Notes under the pieces: model-generated | Databases searched by the model: none | Told to the model about the DNA's origin: nothing | The model's input: only the letters and a program-made list of their open reading frames with translations | Shown here: piece by piece, positions 44,514 to 56,032 of the stretch | Numbering within the stretch: position 1 is the stretch's first letter | Layout of the letters: each line of letters opens with the position of its first letter | Assembly (NCBI GenBank): GCA_030248065.1 | Contig: JASAMV010007321.1 | Coordinates: forward strand, 46,022 to 110,021 | Reading direction: 5' to 3' | DNA: 64,000 bases | DNA from: Rhynchonema sp. JSB1_4 | Lineage: Eukaryota > Nematoda > Chromadorea > Monhysterida > Xyalidae | Made by a program: the position numbers and the translations under genes

Positions 44514-45246
44514 TAGTGTTGAGGTGTTATAAATCTCGTCAATGAAGATGAATCTTGCAAATCATGGGCATTATTGTGATATAAACTTTTTTCTGTTGTT
44601 ATTCTGTGTGTATCTGTCTAGAAACTTTTATCTTCAAATATCGAGTGAAACCAGGACAACTTGTACATTTTGAGTGCTGTCTACCTGGTTTTCGAATGTT
44701 TGCCTGTCAGAGCTCAAAGAGAACAAAAACTCGATTCTGAAATTGTTGAAAAAATGACAAGAAATTTGCTGAAAACATTTTTCTGAACGTTTATGCATAA
44801 GAGCAGATTCTAGTCAAAATGTAGACTAACAATCTTAAGAAATGTTGCATAATTATTCAAACGCCAACATTCCTGATCATTTCATTGTCCAACTGGAAAA
44901 TATTTCATTGCCGAAATGTTTTAGACGCTACACGATGACGTACATATGTATGTATACTGCACTGTTCTTACATAACTTTATGCGTTTGCGTGCCTAAATT
45001 TTGCCTGAGTTATTATTTGCTGCTGCCATCTGAATAAAAATGCAAACCATCTAGACTGTTCTGCTTGGTGTCCTGCCCTCAGTTGAAGTTCAAAGTGATT
45101 TCGTTTGCAGTTGTGTTGCGTGTCTTTGTGATCGAAAGCATGATGAAAAACAGAATGAAATTTATATGAACCACACGCCCGATCGTCGAATGCACTCAGT
45201 AACACTCACAATGGTTTAGGTGATTGTCCTTTTGTCATATGCGTGG
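44514..45246. other. 3' flank and repeat X, copy 1
   Basis: From about 45000 the sequence matches 59270-59540 (CTGCCATCTGAATAAAAATG, CCCTCAGTTGAAGTTCAAAG), so this is a dispersed repeat rather than unique DNA. No gene was seen. Confidence 0.6.
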
Positions 45247-45366
45247 GTCCGATATCAAACTTAGTGATCGGATCGGTCAAGGTACATATAGCACGACCAC
45301 ACTGATGTGGCTGATCTGAGTAGACCATTCAAGTCCGATGTGATCCGTTCACCAAGTTAGATATCA
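45247..45366. mobile_element. small MITE with GATCGGATCGG ends, copy 1
   Basis: GATATCAAACTTAGTGATCG at the left pairs with the inverse at the right (GATCCGTTCACCAAGTTAGA). A second copy is at 59541-59649, and a solo end at 6284. Confidence 0.6.
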
Positions 45367-45562
45367 ACCCTAAGCAGTTTCGGAGTTGTGGGAACCAATG
45401 CGATTGATCATTCACTGATTGTCTGCAGCAATGGTCACCACTCGCCTAAACCCACCCATCACAGCACTGCAAACACGTTGGAAAGATTTTGCACAGTGAC
45501 AGTTCAGCGACGACACACAAGATGTATAACTGAACAGTAAACAGGTTTGGAAAGGAAATGAC

Positions 45563-46632
45563 TATTGACGAGATGCATACATGGCATTGGCGCTCGGTAT
45601 CCACTCAGATATTTTGTGGCGCCTGGTATCCGCTTGTGGCGCTTGGTATCCGCTTGTGGCACTCCGTATTCGCTCATATTTTGTGTGGCGCCTGGTGTGC
45701 CCTTGTTGTGCCTGGTATCCGCTTGTGGCGCCTGGTATCCACTCATTTTTGGGTGGCTCGCGGTATCCGCTCACGTTTCTTTGATGCGGGCAGTGTTCGA
45801 TCATATTTTGTGAAGCGTGCATGAACCACTCTTGAGATAGTGTGGCGTGTCGTATCCGGTCTTAATTTATTGTGGCGCGCTATATTCAAAGGGTTTTTTC
45901 ATAAAATTGATAAGTCTTTAAAATAGCTTATTTTGCGATTCTGAAACCAATTACCTATGGAGCCATTTGATTTATCTATAACTATTACTCAATCAAAAAC
46001 TATTTAATATCGGCTCATGTTGCAGTTGCACACCGCACAATTTGTTCATCACTTGCTTGCATATATGCAATCAGCGAAACATTTTCACCTTCACTTTTGG
46101 CCCTGAATGTAGCATTGTTTCGATGACCAATAAAAAGGACCAAAAGTGAAGGTGAAAATGTTTCGCTGTTTTCATAATATACAAGCAAGTGATGAAAAAA
46201 TTGCGCGGTGTGCCACTGAACCATCAGCCGATATTTTTTAATTGAATAATAATTATAGATAAATCAAACGGCTACAGAACCGGTTCAAAATCACAAATTT
46301 CCGACGGACATGGCGCGCCACACTAAGTAAAGACCGGATACGCCGCGCCACACTAGCTCTAGAGTGGTCTATGCACGCCTCGCAAAATATGACCACACAC
46401 TGCCCGCAACAAAGAAATGTGAGCGGATCGCGCGCGCCACCCAAGAAATGAGTGGATACCAGGCGCCACACAAAATATGAGCGGATACGGAGCGCCACAA
46501 GGGGATACCAAGCGCCACAAGTGGATGCCAGGCGCCACAAAAATTCTGAGCGGATACCGAGCGCCACCAATACGACCTTCGCGCTTAAGTGCTAACACCC
46601 TCGCCCCAATGCCATGTATTACGAGATGTCAA
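45563..46632. mobile_element. foldback element FB, copy A, with GGTATCC tandem arms
   Basis: The arms (45563-45890 and about 46310-46632) consist of degenerate units around GGCGCCTGGTATCCGCTTGT, in inverted orientation, bounded by CGAGATGCATACATGGCATTGG-like ends. The loop contains a further inverted pair AAACATTTTCACCTTCACTT. It is related in arms and loop to the copy at 57613. All open frames here are repeats. Confidence 0.8.
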
Positions 46633-46884
46633 CAAACAACAGCAAACAGCACGACAGCTTCACACAACTGCAACAGTCATTGGCAAAAGGGTGAAGCGAG
46701 TTACACCTGCAATGAGAAAATTCAAAAATAATTTAACAAGCCTTGCTTAGTTTCGATCAGCGTAAACGATACTCGTAGACAGGAAAAGAATTTTATGCTT
46801 GTTGTGAAACTATGGTGGTATGACAAATAACCTTGATACAAAAGACCATGGTGATCACCAAATTTGATATCTCTGAGTAATATT

Positions 46885-49800
46885 CTAGTTGGCGGTAGCA
46901 GCCGGCACGACAGCAATGGTGGTAGTGGGCCAGTTCTTCAAATTGGCCGGCATGGTCTTGCGGGCCAACATCGCCTTGAACGCTTGCCACATGAGCTTGT
47001 GTTTGATGAGGAACAAGTAGACGTTGATCAGGGGATTGAAGTTGGGCGGCACGTACAGCCAATTAGCGATGGCACCGAGGCGACGGTCGGCCAACCAGCC
47101 CATTTCGTGCAACCACGTGTTCAGATACGTCGGCACCACCACGAGCAACTAGGCGCAATTAAGGGGAGTGTCGAACGTCCCCCCACAAACACTTAATTTT
47201 TTAGCGGCAATGAAAGACATCATTGGACTCATACATACGTTATTGTCTGCAACCAGCCGCGCCTCCTGTCATGCTAAACAGCGTGCTACACTTTTGAATA
47301 AAAATCAAATATCGGCATCAAGTTTCGATCATCTTCATATCAAAATGGTATTTAGTGAAGAATAGAAATTGGTGCCGATATTTGATTTTACCACGAACAC
47401 CATAGGTAACACTCTCGATTTTGCAATTTAGGTAGCAAGTTAGAAGATGCCGTGTTTGGCAAACAATATCAACTCCAGTGCTATCTTTCATTTCCACTCA
47501 GGAAAGATGCTGTGATATACGCTCACGGAAGTATCATTACCAGGAATATCATGGAGCGAAATGCTGTGAAGGATTCTTGTTGTTGTGTGCCAGAGCCGTC
47601 AACAAGGACGTGAGGCGTGTGCTACTATATTTGTCTTCGTTGCTTTGTCACGGAGGGCAGACGAATTTCACCATTCTAAGCAATTTAAGCATGAGGATCA
47701 CAGCAAACTCATTGCTTTCCGTCGATTCCCAGTAAATATCAAAAACCTACCAATGTTGTCAGCGTGCTCCAAGCAATACGAATGGTCATGTCCTTCTGAC
47801 GTTGTGCAACCGTACTTGGGACTGCACCACTGCCTTGACTTGCCACCTGCAATGCAGCAATTACATATGTGGACACATTCTATGCTAAATGCCTTACATT
47901 TTATTGTTCGTCTTTCGCTCGTTTTTATATGGGCTGTTAGATCGAGTATGTCGTCGGTTTCACGTCGCCTAGGATGTGCGGTCGGGGAGCCCTACACACA
48001 AGCGGCGGCAGCCACAGATACCGGTCCGGCGGGACAGAGGTACGTACCTATCCCCTATCGCGAGATGCACGTACGCCGCGCGCCGAGGACAAGCACGCAC
48101 GCACGCAGTGACACCTCCACCCCGGCGCCGCAACGTAGACTTCAGGGTATGGACGCATGATCACCTACACGGCGCACACGTAGTCGCACAGCGCACAGCA
48201 GCACACACCAGCCACACCGCAGCACCACCCACACACCACACAGGTGGAAATTGTCAGGGTGGTTGTGGTGGCAGGCAGGGCATGAGAACAAAAGGAGGGG
48301 ATAGAAGACGACACATGCACACACAGATATTTGCGACCAGTCCAAAGACAGCAAACACAAAGTAAATGAGCTTATATTGCGATTAGACATCTATATATCT
48401 ATGAAGTCATATATATTTGAAATGAGATTGATAATCAAACAATTACTTACTATCATAGCTTAGAAAATTAAGGGGAAGAATAAAAAACCAAAATAGGGGA
48501 ATTAACAAATCTAGTTCCACAGATTTTCAAGAGCACAAAAAAAGAAGAAAAAAAAAATAAAAAAAAAAATTGGACTGAGAAACAAAAGAAAAAAAAAAAA
48601 TAAAGGTTAAAAAAGGAGCAAAAAAATAAAAAAAAAATATAAAAAAAAATGAAAAAATAAAAACACAACCAAAAAAACAAATAGAACCTAACCAAAATTA
48701 GAGGCATGTGTAGATAGAAAATTCAATACAAAAAAAAAAACTCAAATCTCAGCATTATAAAAAAAAAAAAAAAAAAAAACCCCCCCCCCACCCCCCAATG
48801 TTCTTCATCCCAGTGCCAACTAACGATTAATATAAAAAAACCGAGGTCCAAAACCCAAAAAAGGGTGCCGGGCATCACCGCTTTAAAGGGTGTGTCGCAC
48901 ATCACCTAAACACCTGGTAATGCAACAAGCACCGAGTTGATCTGATTTGCAAAATACCGCGTCTTCTGTACATACATACATACATACATATGTATAGCTT
49001 GCTAATCGTGCAATCCGCTGGGTTACTTGTTAGAGTAAAATCAAATTGCCATAATTAGAGATCCAGTAACTTCATTATCTCGGTCCGGATTGATTAAGTG
49101 AACAACCAAACTGCTCGGTACCGATATTTAATTTTATTCCAAAAATAACCGTATTGATTTCGCAATTTGGCAAGCTGGAAGACGCGGTCCTTTACATATT
49201 GTGATCAACTTCTCGGCGCTGTATTGCATTTCCACCCGAAAAATAGGGCGTAAAGGTTGAGTTATACTTATTTGCCACTTTCGGGCTTGTAGATAATGTG
49301 GACAAATTTTACTTTAGTCATATTTGCGACAGCGTGTTTCGACAGCCCTAAATCTTGCACTTGCCGAAATTTGTGCTACAACGCAATCGCAATGTGATTT
49401 AAAGCTGCTGGTTAACAACCCTTCGACCGCGCTTGATCTTTGGGGGAGGGGTAGTTTATAAACAAAGTTTGGACATCGTGTTACACTCGACCATAATCTG
49501 GCGAGCCGATTAGTTGCTTCCTGATGTTTCACGGTCACGTTGAAGTTTGCCCCTGGTGAAAAAACAGAAAAAATTTGAAACGCTGCTGTGACACGAATAG
49601 GCTGTTTCAAAGTTTGATACTGGAGTGAGAGCAACCTGAGCAATCGGAGACGATGTCATCTTCGTTTTCAGCACCATCGGAAACCCCTGTGTGGGTTTTC
49701 CAAGAGTTTCTAGGCATTTTCTCTAGAGGGTCCGCCATACACTCCAGGAGTGCCGTCATATTTTGCTAGGATTTTGTACTCGTATAATTTTAAGCATCTG

Positions 49801-52800
49801 TGGTCAATGAAATAAGTTGTCAATTACAAATAAAAATCCTCAGTTTTATTATCAAGTCCCTTGTTTGTGTTTCCCAGTTTTCAAAACCCTAGACAGCTCA
49901 CACAATGTTTACCACGACATGCGCAAGGCAGCCTTCCCAATGCGCGCGCACACAGAGCTTGCCAGCTGTGAAACATTGCTGAGTTGTCGCTGTGCCGGCT
50001 GTGTGTTGTAGTCAGGGTTGGATTTAAAAAAAGTAAAAAAATTTCTGTAAACAAACTTAGAAAAAAAAGTTGGCCACTTTTTTTATTTAAAAATTTTAAA
50101 AAGTAAGTCCACTTTTTTATTATTTTTTCACTTTTTTTCGTTATTTTCTGACTTTTTTTTAGGAAGAAAGGCATGTTTTCATGTGTATTATCCCTCATGA
50201 TTGTCAAAAAATTGACTGCGGCGCTTATATTTCAGTTTGAAATGCTGTTGTGATGGACTCATACAGTTCAGAGACATCCCAACAACCGCTGCATGTATAA
50301 TATAGGACGCCCCATACCGTATACTGTGCCGTTATTGAGCGTGTCGTAAGCTACCGACAGACTCCACGTTGCTCGCCTGGTTGCAGCGGTCGTGGAACAG
50401 TCATTTGTTGCAGAGGTCGCAATCGGGCCGGGTTTGGCCGGCCCGGCCCGGCCCGAGCCCCCAAATCTCCGGCCCGGCCCGGCCCGGCCCGACCCGAACC
50501 CCCAAATCTCCGGCCCGGCCCGGTCCGGCCCGGCCCGATTTTTTGGCTCAGATTTTAACCCAATTTTTGTCATAATATTTGCGCTTTTTGAATCTTGAAA
50601 ATAAATTGTTTTCAATGGTGTGGCTGGGGGGTGGGCCCCCTTAGGTACAGTAGGTATATGTACATATAGGTAGATTGACGCGCCATCCTGGTACACACAG
50701 TAGGTAGGTACTTAGCCGCCCCCGGCTGGTACAGTAGGTTGCTATTTTTGGCTCAAAATGGTATAAAATCGATATTTTTCACTCCAAATAGGCGAAAAAT
50801 CGCGCGCTGCGCGCGAAATTGGCGTTTTAGAGCACATTTTCATCAAAATTTAGACATAAAAAATTTTGTTCCCCCGCCTAGCTCGGCCGGTACAGCAGGT
50901 AGGTTGATTGTAGGCCTTTCTGGTGGTACAGTAGGTTGATTGCACGCCTGGGTAGCCACACCACTGATTGTTTTCCATGAAAAAGTCGTCAGATAGACAA
51001 TACTGATCACTTACTTGTCGAATCCGTCAGAAATTTTAGTATTTTTTGACAAAAAAATCCCTAATTTTTCAGTAAAATAAGTCACTTCAGAAGCTACGGG
51101 CCGGGGTGCCCGGCCCGGCCCGGCCCGACCCTCCAAATCTCCGGCCCGGCCCGAGCCAAAAGCCCAAAATCGCGGGCCGGCCCGATTGCGACCTCTGATT
51201 TGTTGTTTTTGTGACACAAAATGAGTATGTTGTACGTCTTTACCTCTCTTAAAATCTATCCACCAATTCACAAACAGAAGACTGGCCTTCCCTCTTGATA
51301 TATACTCTGTACCCACAAAATTAAGATCAACAAAGTCATAACCGAAGAGGTTAGACCGCAACTTATCGGCGCAAACATGCAAGTCAGTGGAAAAGTTCTC
51401 TTTTGTGTTCCTCAAAACATACCTAGCTGACATGATTTCAGCAATTTCATCCTTCAAGAAACCAATTTTTGGGGGTCCGGAATAAAAGAAGTGATTTTTT
51501 TAAAAAATTTGAAAAGTTTTTTTTAAAAAAAGTTCGATAATAAACATTTTTTAAATCCAACCCTGGTTGTAGTTGTGTGTGCGCTGTGAGAACGGCTGCC
51601 TTGCGCATGTTGTGGCAAATATTGTGTGAGCTGTGTACGGTTTTGAAAACTGGGATGCATAAACAAGGGACTTGATAATTAGAGGATTTTTATTTGTAAT
51701 TGACAACTTATTTCATTGACCACAGATGCTTAAACTTATACGAGTGCAAAATCCTAACAAAAAATGGCCAGGTTTCTGAAACCTTTTATTTTTTTTATTC
51801 AACAATGCGGGTGTTTCAATAGCTATTGTGCATTGCGGTTTTTGCCACAATGTTTGAGGTTGCTGTCACTCCAGTATCAAACTTTGAAACAGCCTATTCG
51901 TGTCACAGCAGCGTTTCAAATTTTTTCGGTTTTTTTTCACCAGGGGCACACTTCAACGTGGTCGTAAAACATCAGGAAGCAATCAATCGGCTCGCTAGAT
52001 TAGGGTCGAGTAGCACGATGTACAAACTTTGCTTATATATACATACCTACTACTAACCCATCAAGCGCGGTCGAAGAGTTGTTAACCAGCAGCTTTAAGT
52101 CTACATTTTCACAGGCCAAAAATGAACACGTAGAACATCAGCATTCGGTGACGTTCGACACATTTTTGGTTGTTCTAAAATTGGTCGGCTTTCCAACCAC
52201 GACGAACCATCTTGTTGTGTCGCACATAGGCAACAAATGCGATCACATAAATGAGAATGGACGCAATATGACCGTAGTTGAACGAGTCCAGAGTGTACGT
52301 GTACAACGCAGGCGCCATTGTGTGACTGTGCAGACATGTGTCAGTCGTCAATGGGCCCTCGGCACGCTTCGAGTAGCTGCACACAAGTGAATATGGTACT
52401 GGAAGATTCGCATACTTGTGTGTTTGCACTTTTATGCACACAATCAGTCATGCGCGACAAGCTCTGATCCTTGATAATTTCTTATAATATGCGGCGCCAA
52501 TGTGAACTGGGTTGGGCAAAAATTGGGTCATTTGGGGTAATCCGGAAAATGAGAATCGGGCGTCCATTTGGTTGTTTGACCTCTTCTCTCTAAGGTGCCT
52601 GAAGGAGGTGTTCACAATATGAGGTGATCTCATCGATTTTGCTTGAAATTGGTATCCGGGGATTTGTCTGGTTGCTTCTGAATCTGAATTTCTGAAGCGC
52701 ACTAGGAACGTCACGAGACCAAAATGATCAGATTCGGATTTCCCGACCCAAAATACCATCGATCGCCTTGACCCGATTGTTAGCGAAATCCCTTCACTAA

Positions 52801-55800
52801 TTCAGTTCATCCTGGCAGGAAATTCAAGAGCGGATGTTTTAGCGCATGACTGCACAAATTAGCACCCACCTACTGGCAAACGCAAGCGCTTGGAACACGA
52901 CTCCGTGACCGAAAACCAAGCCAACTGCCACGTAGACCATAATTGGGCCTTTGCTCATGTACCTGCTTGTATATGTATATGTCAGCAAAAGTTAATCTTT
53001 GGCGCTGGCTGCAAATCTAATAGTGTTACAGTCGTGCCGTGTGTTAGGGTCAGACGCCTGGGCACTGCGGATGCAGCCCCGATTGAACCACTTGGCACAG
53101 GCGAATTTCGTGTGACCCGTATTTTGCGTTGCGTTGTTCGTTTTGTATGGCGGAAGGGGCCAGATTTTACCCTCGTGGAAATTTGCGATCAAAGGGTGAT
53201 ATTTTCGAAACGGTGTAAAGGTCAGTTGGGTGTAAAGGTCGGTGGAAAGCTCGGTCGACAGCTCAGTGTGATAGACCTCGGTGTAAACTTGAAACATTCC
53301 ACGTTAATAACAGGCAATGTTTCACGTTTACACTGAGCTACATACGCCGACCGAGCTTTCGACCGAACTTTACACCGACCTTTACGCCCAACTGACCTTT
53401 ACACCGTTTCGAAAATTTCTCCCAAACACTCGATCGCAAACTAGGGCTCATGCAAAATTTCCCAATGCCAAGTCGTAGTCCAACCGTAGTCGTTGTGGCG
53501 CTTGCCCGTAAAGTTGATTCGGCTGTCAGGCCAAGCACGCGCTACCAAAAAATTAAACGAGTGAGGTCGGCTTGTCTATCAACGATGCAAACGCGTCCTG
53601 ATGAGATGTTTTCTTACTTGAAGCCTTATTCAAAAGCAGTTTCTTCAAGGTGTATAGTCAAACCAACAGCTCATGAGACTCCTGATGCGGTTCCACGTGT
53701 TTCGAGACATTTCGAAACCAAACGAAAGAGAAATTGGGTATGCTTGTGCGTTGTCAATTTCTCTTTCTTTTGGTTTCGAAAAATTTCGAAACACATGAAA
53801 CAGTAGCAGTCGTCTCATGAGCCTGTGTTTGGACTATACATGTTTACCCTACCACATGGTGAACGCAGTGATCATGAGACGATCAAGACTGAGCACACAG
53901 AGCATGTAGCCGGCCGATGTGTTGAACACGTTCCACAGGATGATTTGCGGCATCCAAGAACAGCCCCATGAAGTTAATCCCAGCTGCAAGGGCGCGTCCA
54001 TGCAGGCCAGGGCCGAGGTAGGGGCCGGGGTCAGGGTCATGAAAAATTATCCATGTCCGAGGCCCTGGCCCTGACCCCAGCGCTGCTCTACATGGGTGCA
54101 CCGACGGTGCCGGGGCCCGGGGTATAAATGAAACATTTTTCTGGCCAGGCGACAATACAACTACAGGGTTGGCACAAAATAGCCATGCCCTTCATATATC
54201 AGGCAACAGCACACCGAACGCGACGCGAACACACGCGCACTGCTGCATACACGAAACCAATGTTGGATTAGTGACAACCATGTGGCTGTAATGTAGCCTG
54301 GCCAGAAAAATGTTTCGCTTATGCCCCGGCCCCGGCTCTGCCGGTGCGCCATGCAGGCCAGGGCCTCAGACATAGATTATTCATGGCCCTGGTCCCGGCC
54401 CCTGCCCCGGCCTACATGGGCGCGCTCAAAGGGACGACCAACGTTTGAAAAGTAATTCGCGCTGTTTTGTGAATAAACACACTCACAAATCACACAGATA
54501 CTGTACCGTGTTCGAATCGTATCCGTACAGGAGCGTGCGCGGAATTCGCCAGATTCCGGCGGCAAGGAACGCCAGCCCGTTGAATGCGTCCGTGAATGCG
54601 ATCGCTGAATGTTGATTTATGATTTTCGCAATATTTCTAGTTCCCATGTTCAACAAAATCAATTCACTAATGGCAGCCCTGAAATTTTTTATTTACCACT
54701 GTCAGACTGGACTGTGATATCGTCAACTTGTCGATCGCCTCGGTATACAGTGTGTTATAGGTTGCATATTGTGCTGGTCCAACCACGCGCTCATGAGACT
54801 ACTTTTTTCAAAGCTTGCTTGGCCAGATCCAATAATGTACCAATTACACGTGTTTCGAAAGCAAAAGAAAGAGAATGGGCCGACGACAAATTTCATGGCC
54901 CTGACCTCAACTTACTGCGTGCTTACGCTAACAGCAACGTTGTTCAACGCACAAATGTTTTGGGAGTCAAACAGGAATTTACGCACCGAGGTGGAGAGCG
55001 TGCGGAGACCAAATACGTGCGTTTCTCTTTCTTTCGAAATATGTGGAACCGGAACATTATTGGATCTAGCCAAGCCAGCTTCAGAAAAATCTGTCTCATG
55101 AGCATTTGGATGGACTATACGTTTCTCGCGCTGGAATTTGGGGTTGTTTGTAATCGTTGTCGTGGCATCAAATGCACGCAGCTGACGTGCATTACACAGC
55201 ACACGCGTCCCGACCTGCGTTGACGACCGGGGGCGATTTTGAGTTGACGACCGCACAGTTAGCCAAAACTGGACTTGACCAACCAGCGAGCGCAATGAAC
55301 TCCTTCTTTGTGCGCAACGCGCGATGGTAGGCGATCGGCAGGAACAGGGCCATGTCCCCGACGAACATCAACAAACCGGTGATCAGGTAGGCGACCGCGC
55401 GCAGCTAGGTCAGTGGAATCGGGTTTGATCAGGTTTAAAGGGTGCGCCGAACCTTGCATAACATCCCATTTTCTTGGATGGATATGAATAACACTAACGA
55501 GATAATATCGGTTGTAAAAAATCGCGGAATCTGGAGTGTCAGGTGCTTTTGGCGTGAAATCAGATGTGTGCACTGCACAACGTTGGGTTGTTCACTCTAT
55601 CAATTTGGACTTTGAAACAATTTGAGCCCAATATTTGTTTGCTCCAAGAGCAACCCACATGATTTCGTGATTTCGCGAGTTCGACGACGCGTTTTTTTTA
55701 CAAACCATAGCAGCTCGATGATGTGTTTCATTTCCACTTAAGTAAATGGGATGCCATGCCAGGTGACATTCGCCACATCCATTAACGTTTTACATATGAC

Positions 55801-55999
55801 CGAAAATTGGTCCCAAGTCCTAATTGGGAGCTTTCTGTAAGTGTGGAAAGACTTCAATAGTCCCGAAGCGAATAACTTCAACACTCGCTGAAACGCTTAC
55901 ACGGGGTATGGCGTTGCCAACCTGTGCCAAAATGTCGTACACCATATCACCTTCCGTTGAAACGGTCTGATTATTTGTGCATGTGATGTTGCAAACCAT
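46885..55999 (-). CDS. seven-transmembrane G-protein-coupled receptor, rhodopsin-like, divergent
   Basis: Eight exons on the minus strand join in phase: 55901-55999, 55284-55404, 54507-54604, 53853-53983, 52874-52962, 52208-52398, 47751-47846, 46885-47148, giving 362 residues. The N-terminus has N-glycosylation sites (MVCNITCTNNQT). TM1: AYLITGLLMFVGDMALFLPI (D where N1.50 is usual); TM2: AIAFTDAFNGLAFLAAGIWR; TM3: IILWNVFNTSAGYMLCVLSL followed by DRL in place of DRY; TM4: IMVYVAVGLVFGHGVVFQAL; TM5: IASILIYVIAFVAYV; TM6: TLTTLLLVVVPTYLN with the conserved proline; TM7: ANWLYVPPNFNPLINVYLFL, carrying NP but no canonical NPxxY. ECL2 cysteines and a short basic tail are present. The TM1-TM2 style recalls nematode-type chemoreceptors but also orphan peptide-type receptors; the ligand is unknown. 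The intron between exons 6 and 7 is 4.4 kb and holds nested transposons; others hold MITEs. The exon 3 donor is a GTACAG; a better-looking GTGAGT 20 bases on would break the frame. Confidence 0.82.
47367..47520. repeat. dispersed repeat with second copy at 49112-49260
   Basis: Both contain GGTGCCGATATTTGATTTTA or GGTACCGATATTTAATTTTA, then GATTTYGCAATTT, a GAAGAYGC word and a CATTTCCAC end in the same order. The first copy also has an inverted GATATTTGATTTT word at 47306. Both lie in receptor introns. Confidence 0.5.
48540..48800. repeat. A-rich low-complexity tract
   Basis: Long A runs with isolated T, G or C, ending in A20 followed by C-rich sequence. It may be simple-sequence expansion. 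Confidence 0.7.
50411..51197. mobile_element. hAT-like MITE family A, nested level 3
   Basis: The ends are CAGAGGTCGCAATCGGGCC and its inverse; the exact 8-bp duplication ATTTGTTG lies at 50403-50410 and 51198-51205. The ends are loaded with GGCCCGGCCCG words. Confidence 0.95.
50613..50966. mobile_element. hAT-like MITE family B, nested level 4
   Basis: The ends are CAATGGTGTGGCTGG and, inverted, CAGTGGTGTGGCTAC; the exact 8-bp duplication ATTGTTTT lies at 50605-50612 and 50967-50974. GTACAGTAGGTAGG words occur on both sides of a core with the palindrome CGCGCGCTGCGCGCG. Confidence 0.95.
53178..53445. mobile_element. palindromic MITE with TTTGCGATC ends
   Basis: The arms GAAACGGTGTAAAGGTCAGT and the inverse at 53390-53418 pair, with outer TTTGCGATC on both sides. 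It lies in the receptor intron between exons 4 and 5. Confidence 0.65.
53651..53841. mobile_element. TATAGTCC/CTCATG palindromic MITE, copy 1
   Basis: TGTATAGTCAAACCAACAGC TCATGAGAC at the left pairs with the inverse of GTCTCATGAGCCTGTGTTTG GACTATACA at the right; AAAGAGAAATTGGG pairs in the centre. It ends 12 bases from receptor exon 4. Confidence 0.7.
53988..54428. mobile_element. GC-rich inverted-repeat element abutting a receptor splice site
   Basis: The outer 90 bases are inverted copies: GGGCGCGTCCATGCAGGCC on the left, GAGCGCGCCCATGTAGGCC inverted on the right, with GGGGCCGGGGTCAGGG-type words. It fills most of the 523-nt receptor intron and its end lies 4 bases from the 3' splice junction. 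Confidence 0.7.
54770..55121. mobile_element. TATAGTCC/CTCATG palindromic MITE, copy 2
   Basis: GGTCCAACCACGCGCTCATG on the left pairs with the inverse of CATGAGCATTTGGATGGAC on the right, with inner GGCCAGATCCAATAATGT pairs. It sits in the receptor intron between exons 2 and 3. Confidence 0.65.
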
Positions 56000-56032
56000 A
56001 TTGCTGTCCTGTATCAGACGAATGAATCGATG
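56000..56032. other. short gap between receptor start codon and element H
   Basis: Any receptor promoter must lie here or upstream of the repeat; no TATA-like site stands out. Confidence 0.3.

Larger units (their letters stand above)
50013..51565. mobile_element. hAT-like element K, nested level 2
   Basis: The ends are CAGGGTTGGATTTAAAAAAA and its inverse, with the exact 8-bp duplication GTTGTAGT (50005-50012, 51566-51573). It carries a minus-strand open stretch at 51210-51457 (with KLRSNLFGYDFVDLNFVG) that I could not identify; this may be captured or decayed coding DNA. Confidence 0.9.
49397..52098. mobile_element. long-TIR element ending in TTAA, outermost of a nest
   Basis: The outer arms (about 600 bases each, 49397 to about 50010 and about 51575 to 52098) are inverted copies; the termini read TTAAAGCTGCTGGTTAACAA and its inverse, so TTAA may be the target. 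Another arm is in SmF intron 2. Three hAT-like elements are nested inside. It lies in the largest intron of the receptor. Confidence 0.7.

Noticed and set aside
45504..45824. Overlapping 80-88 codon frames on both strands
   Set aside because: They are translations of GGCGCCTGGTATCC repeats in the foldback arm.
48468..48905. Phe-rich minus-strand frames
   Set aside because: Same cause: A-rich simple sequence in a receptor intron.
54481..54506. Extending receptor exon 3 to the stronger-looking GTGAGT donor at 54486
   Set aside because: The extension ends in phase 2 and would put a stop codon at the start of exon 4. The GTACAG donor at 54506 keeps the frame.
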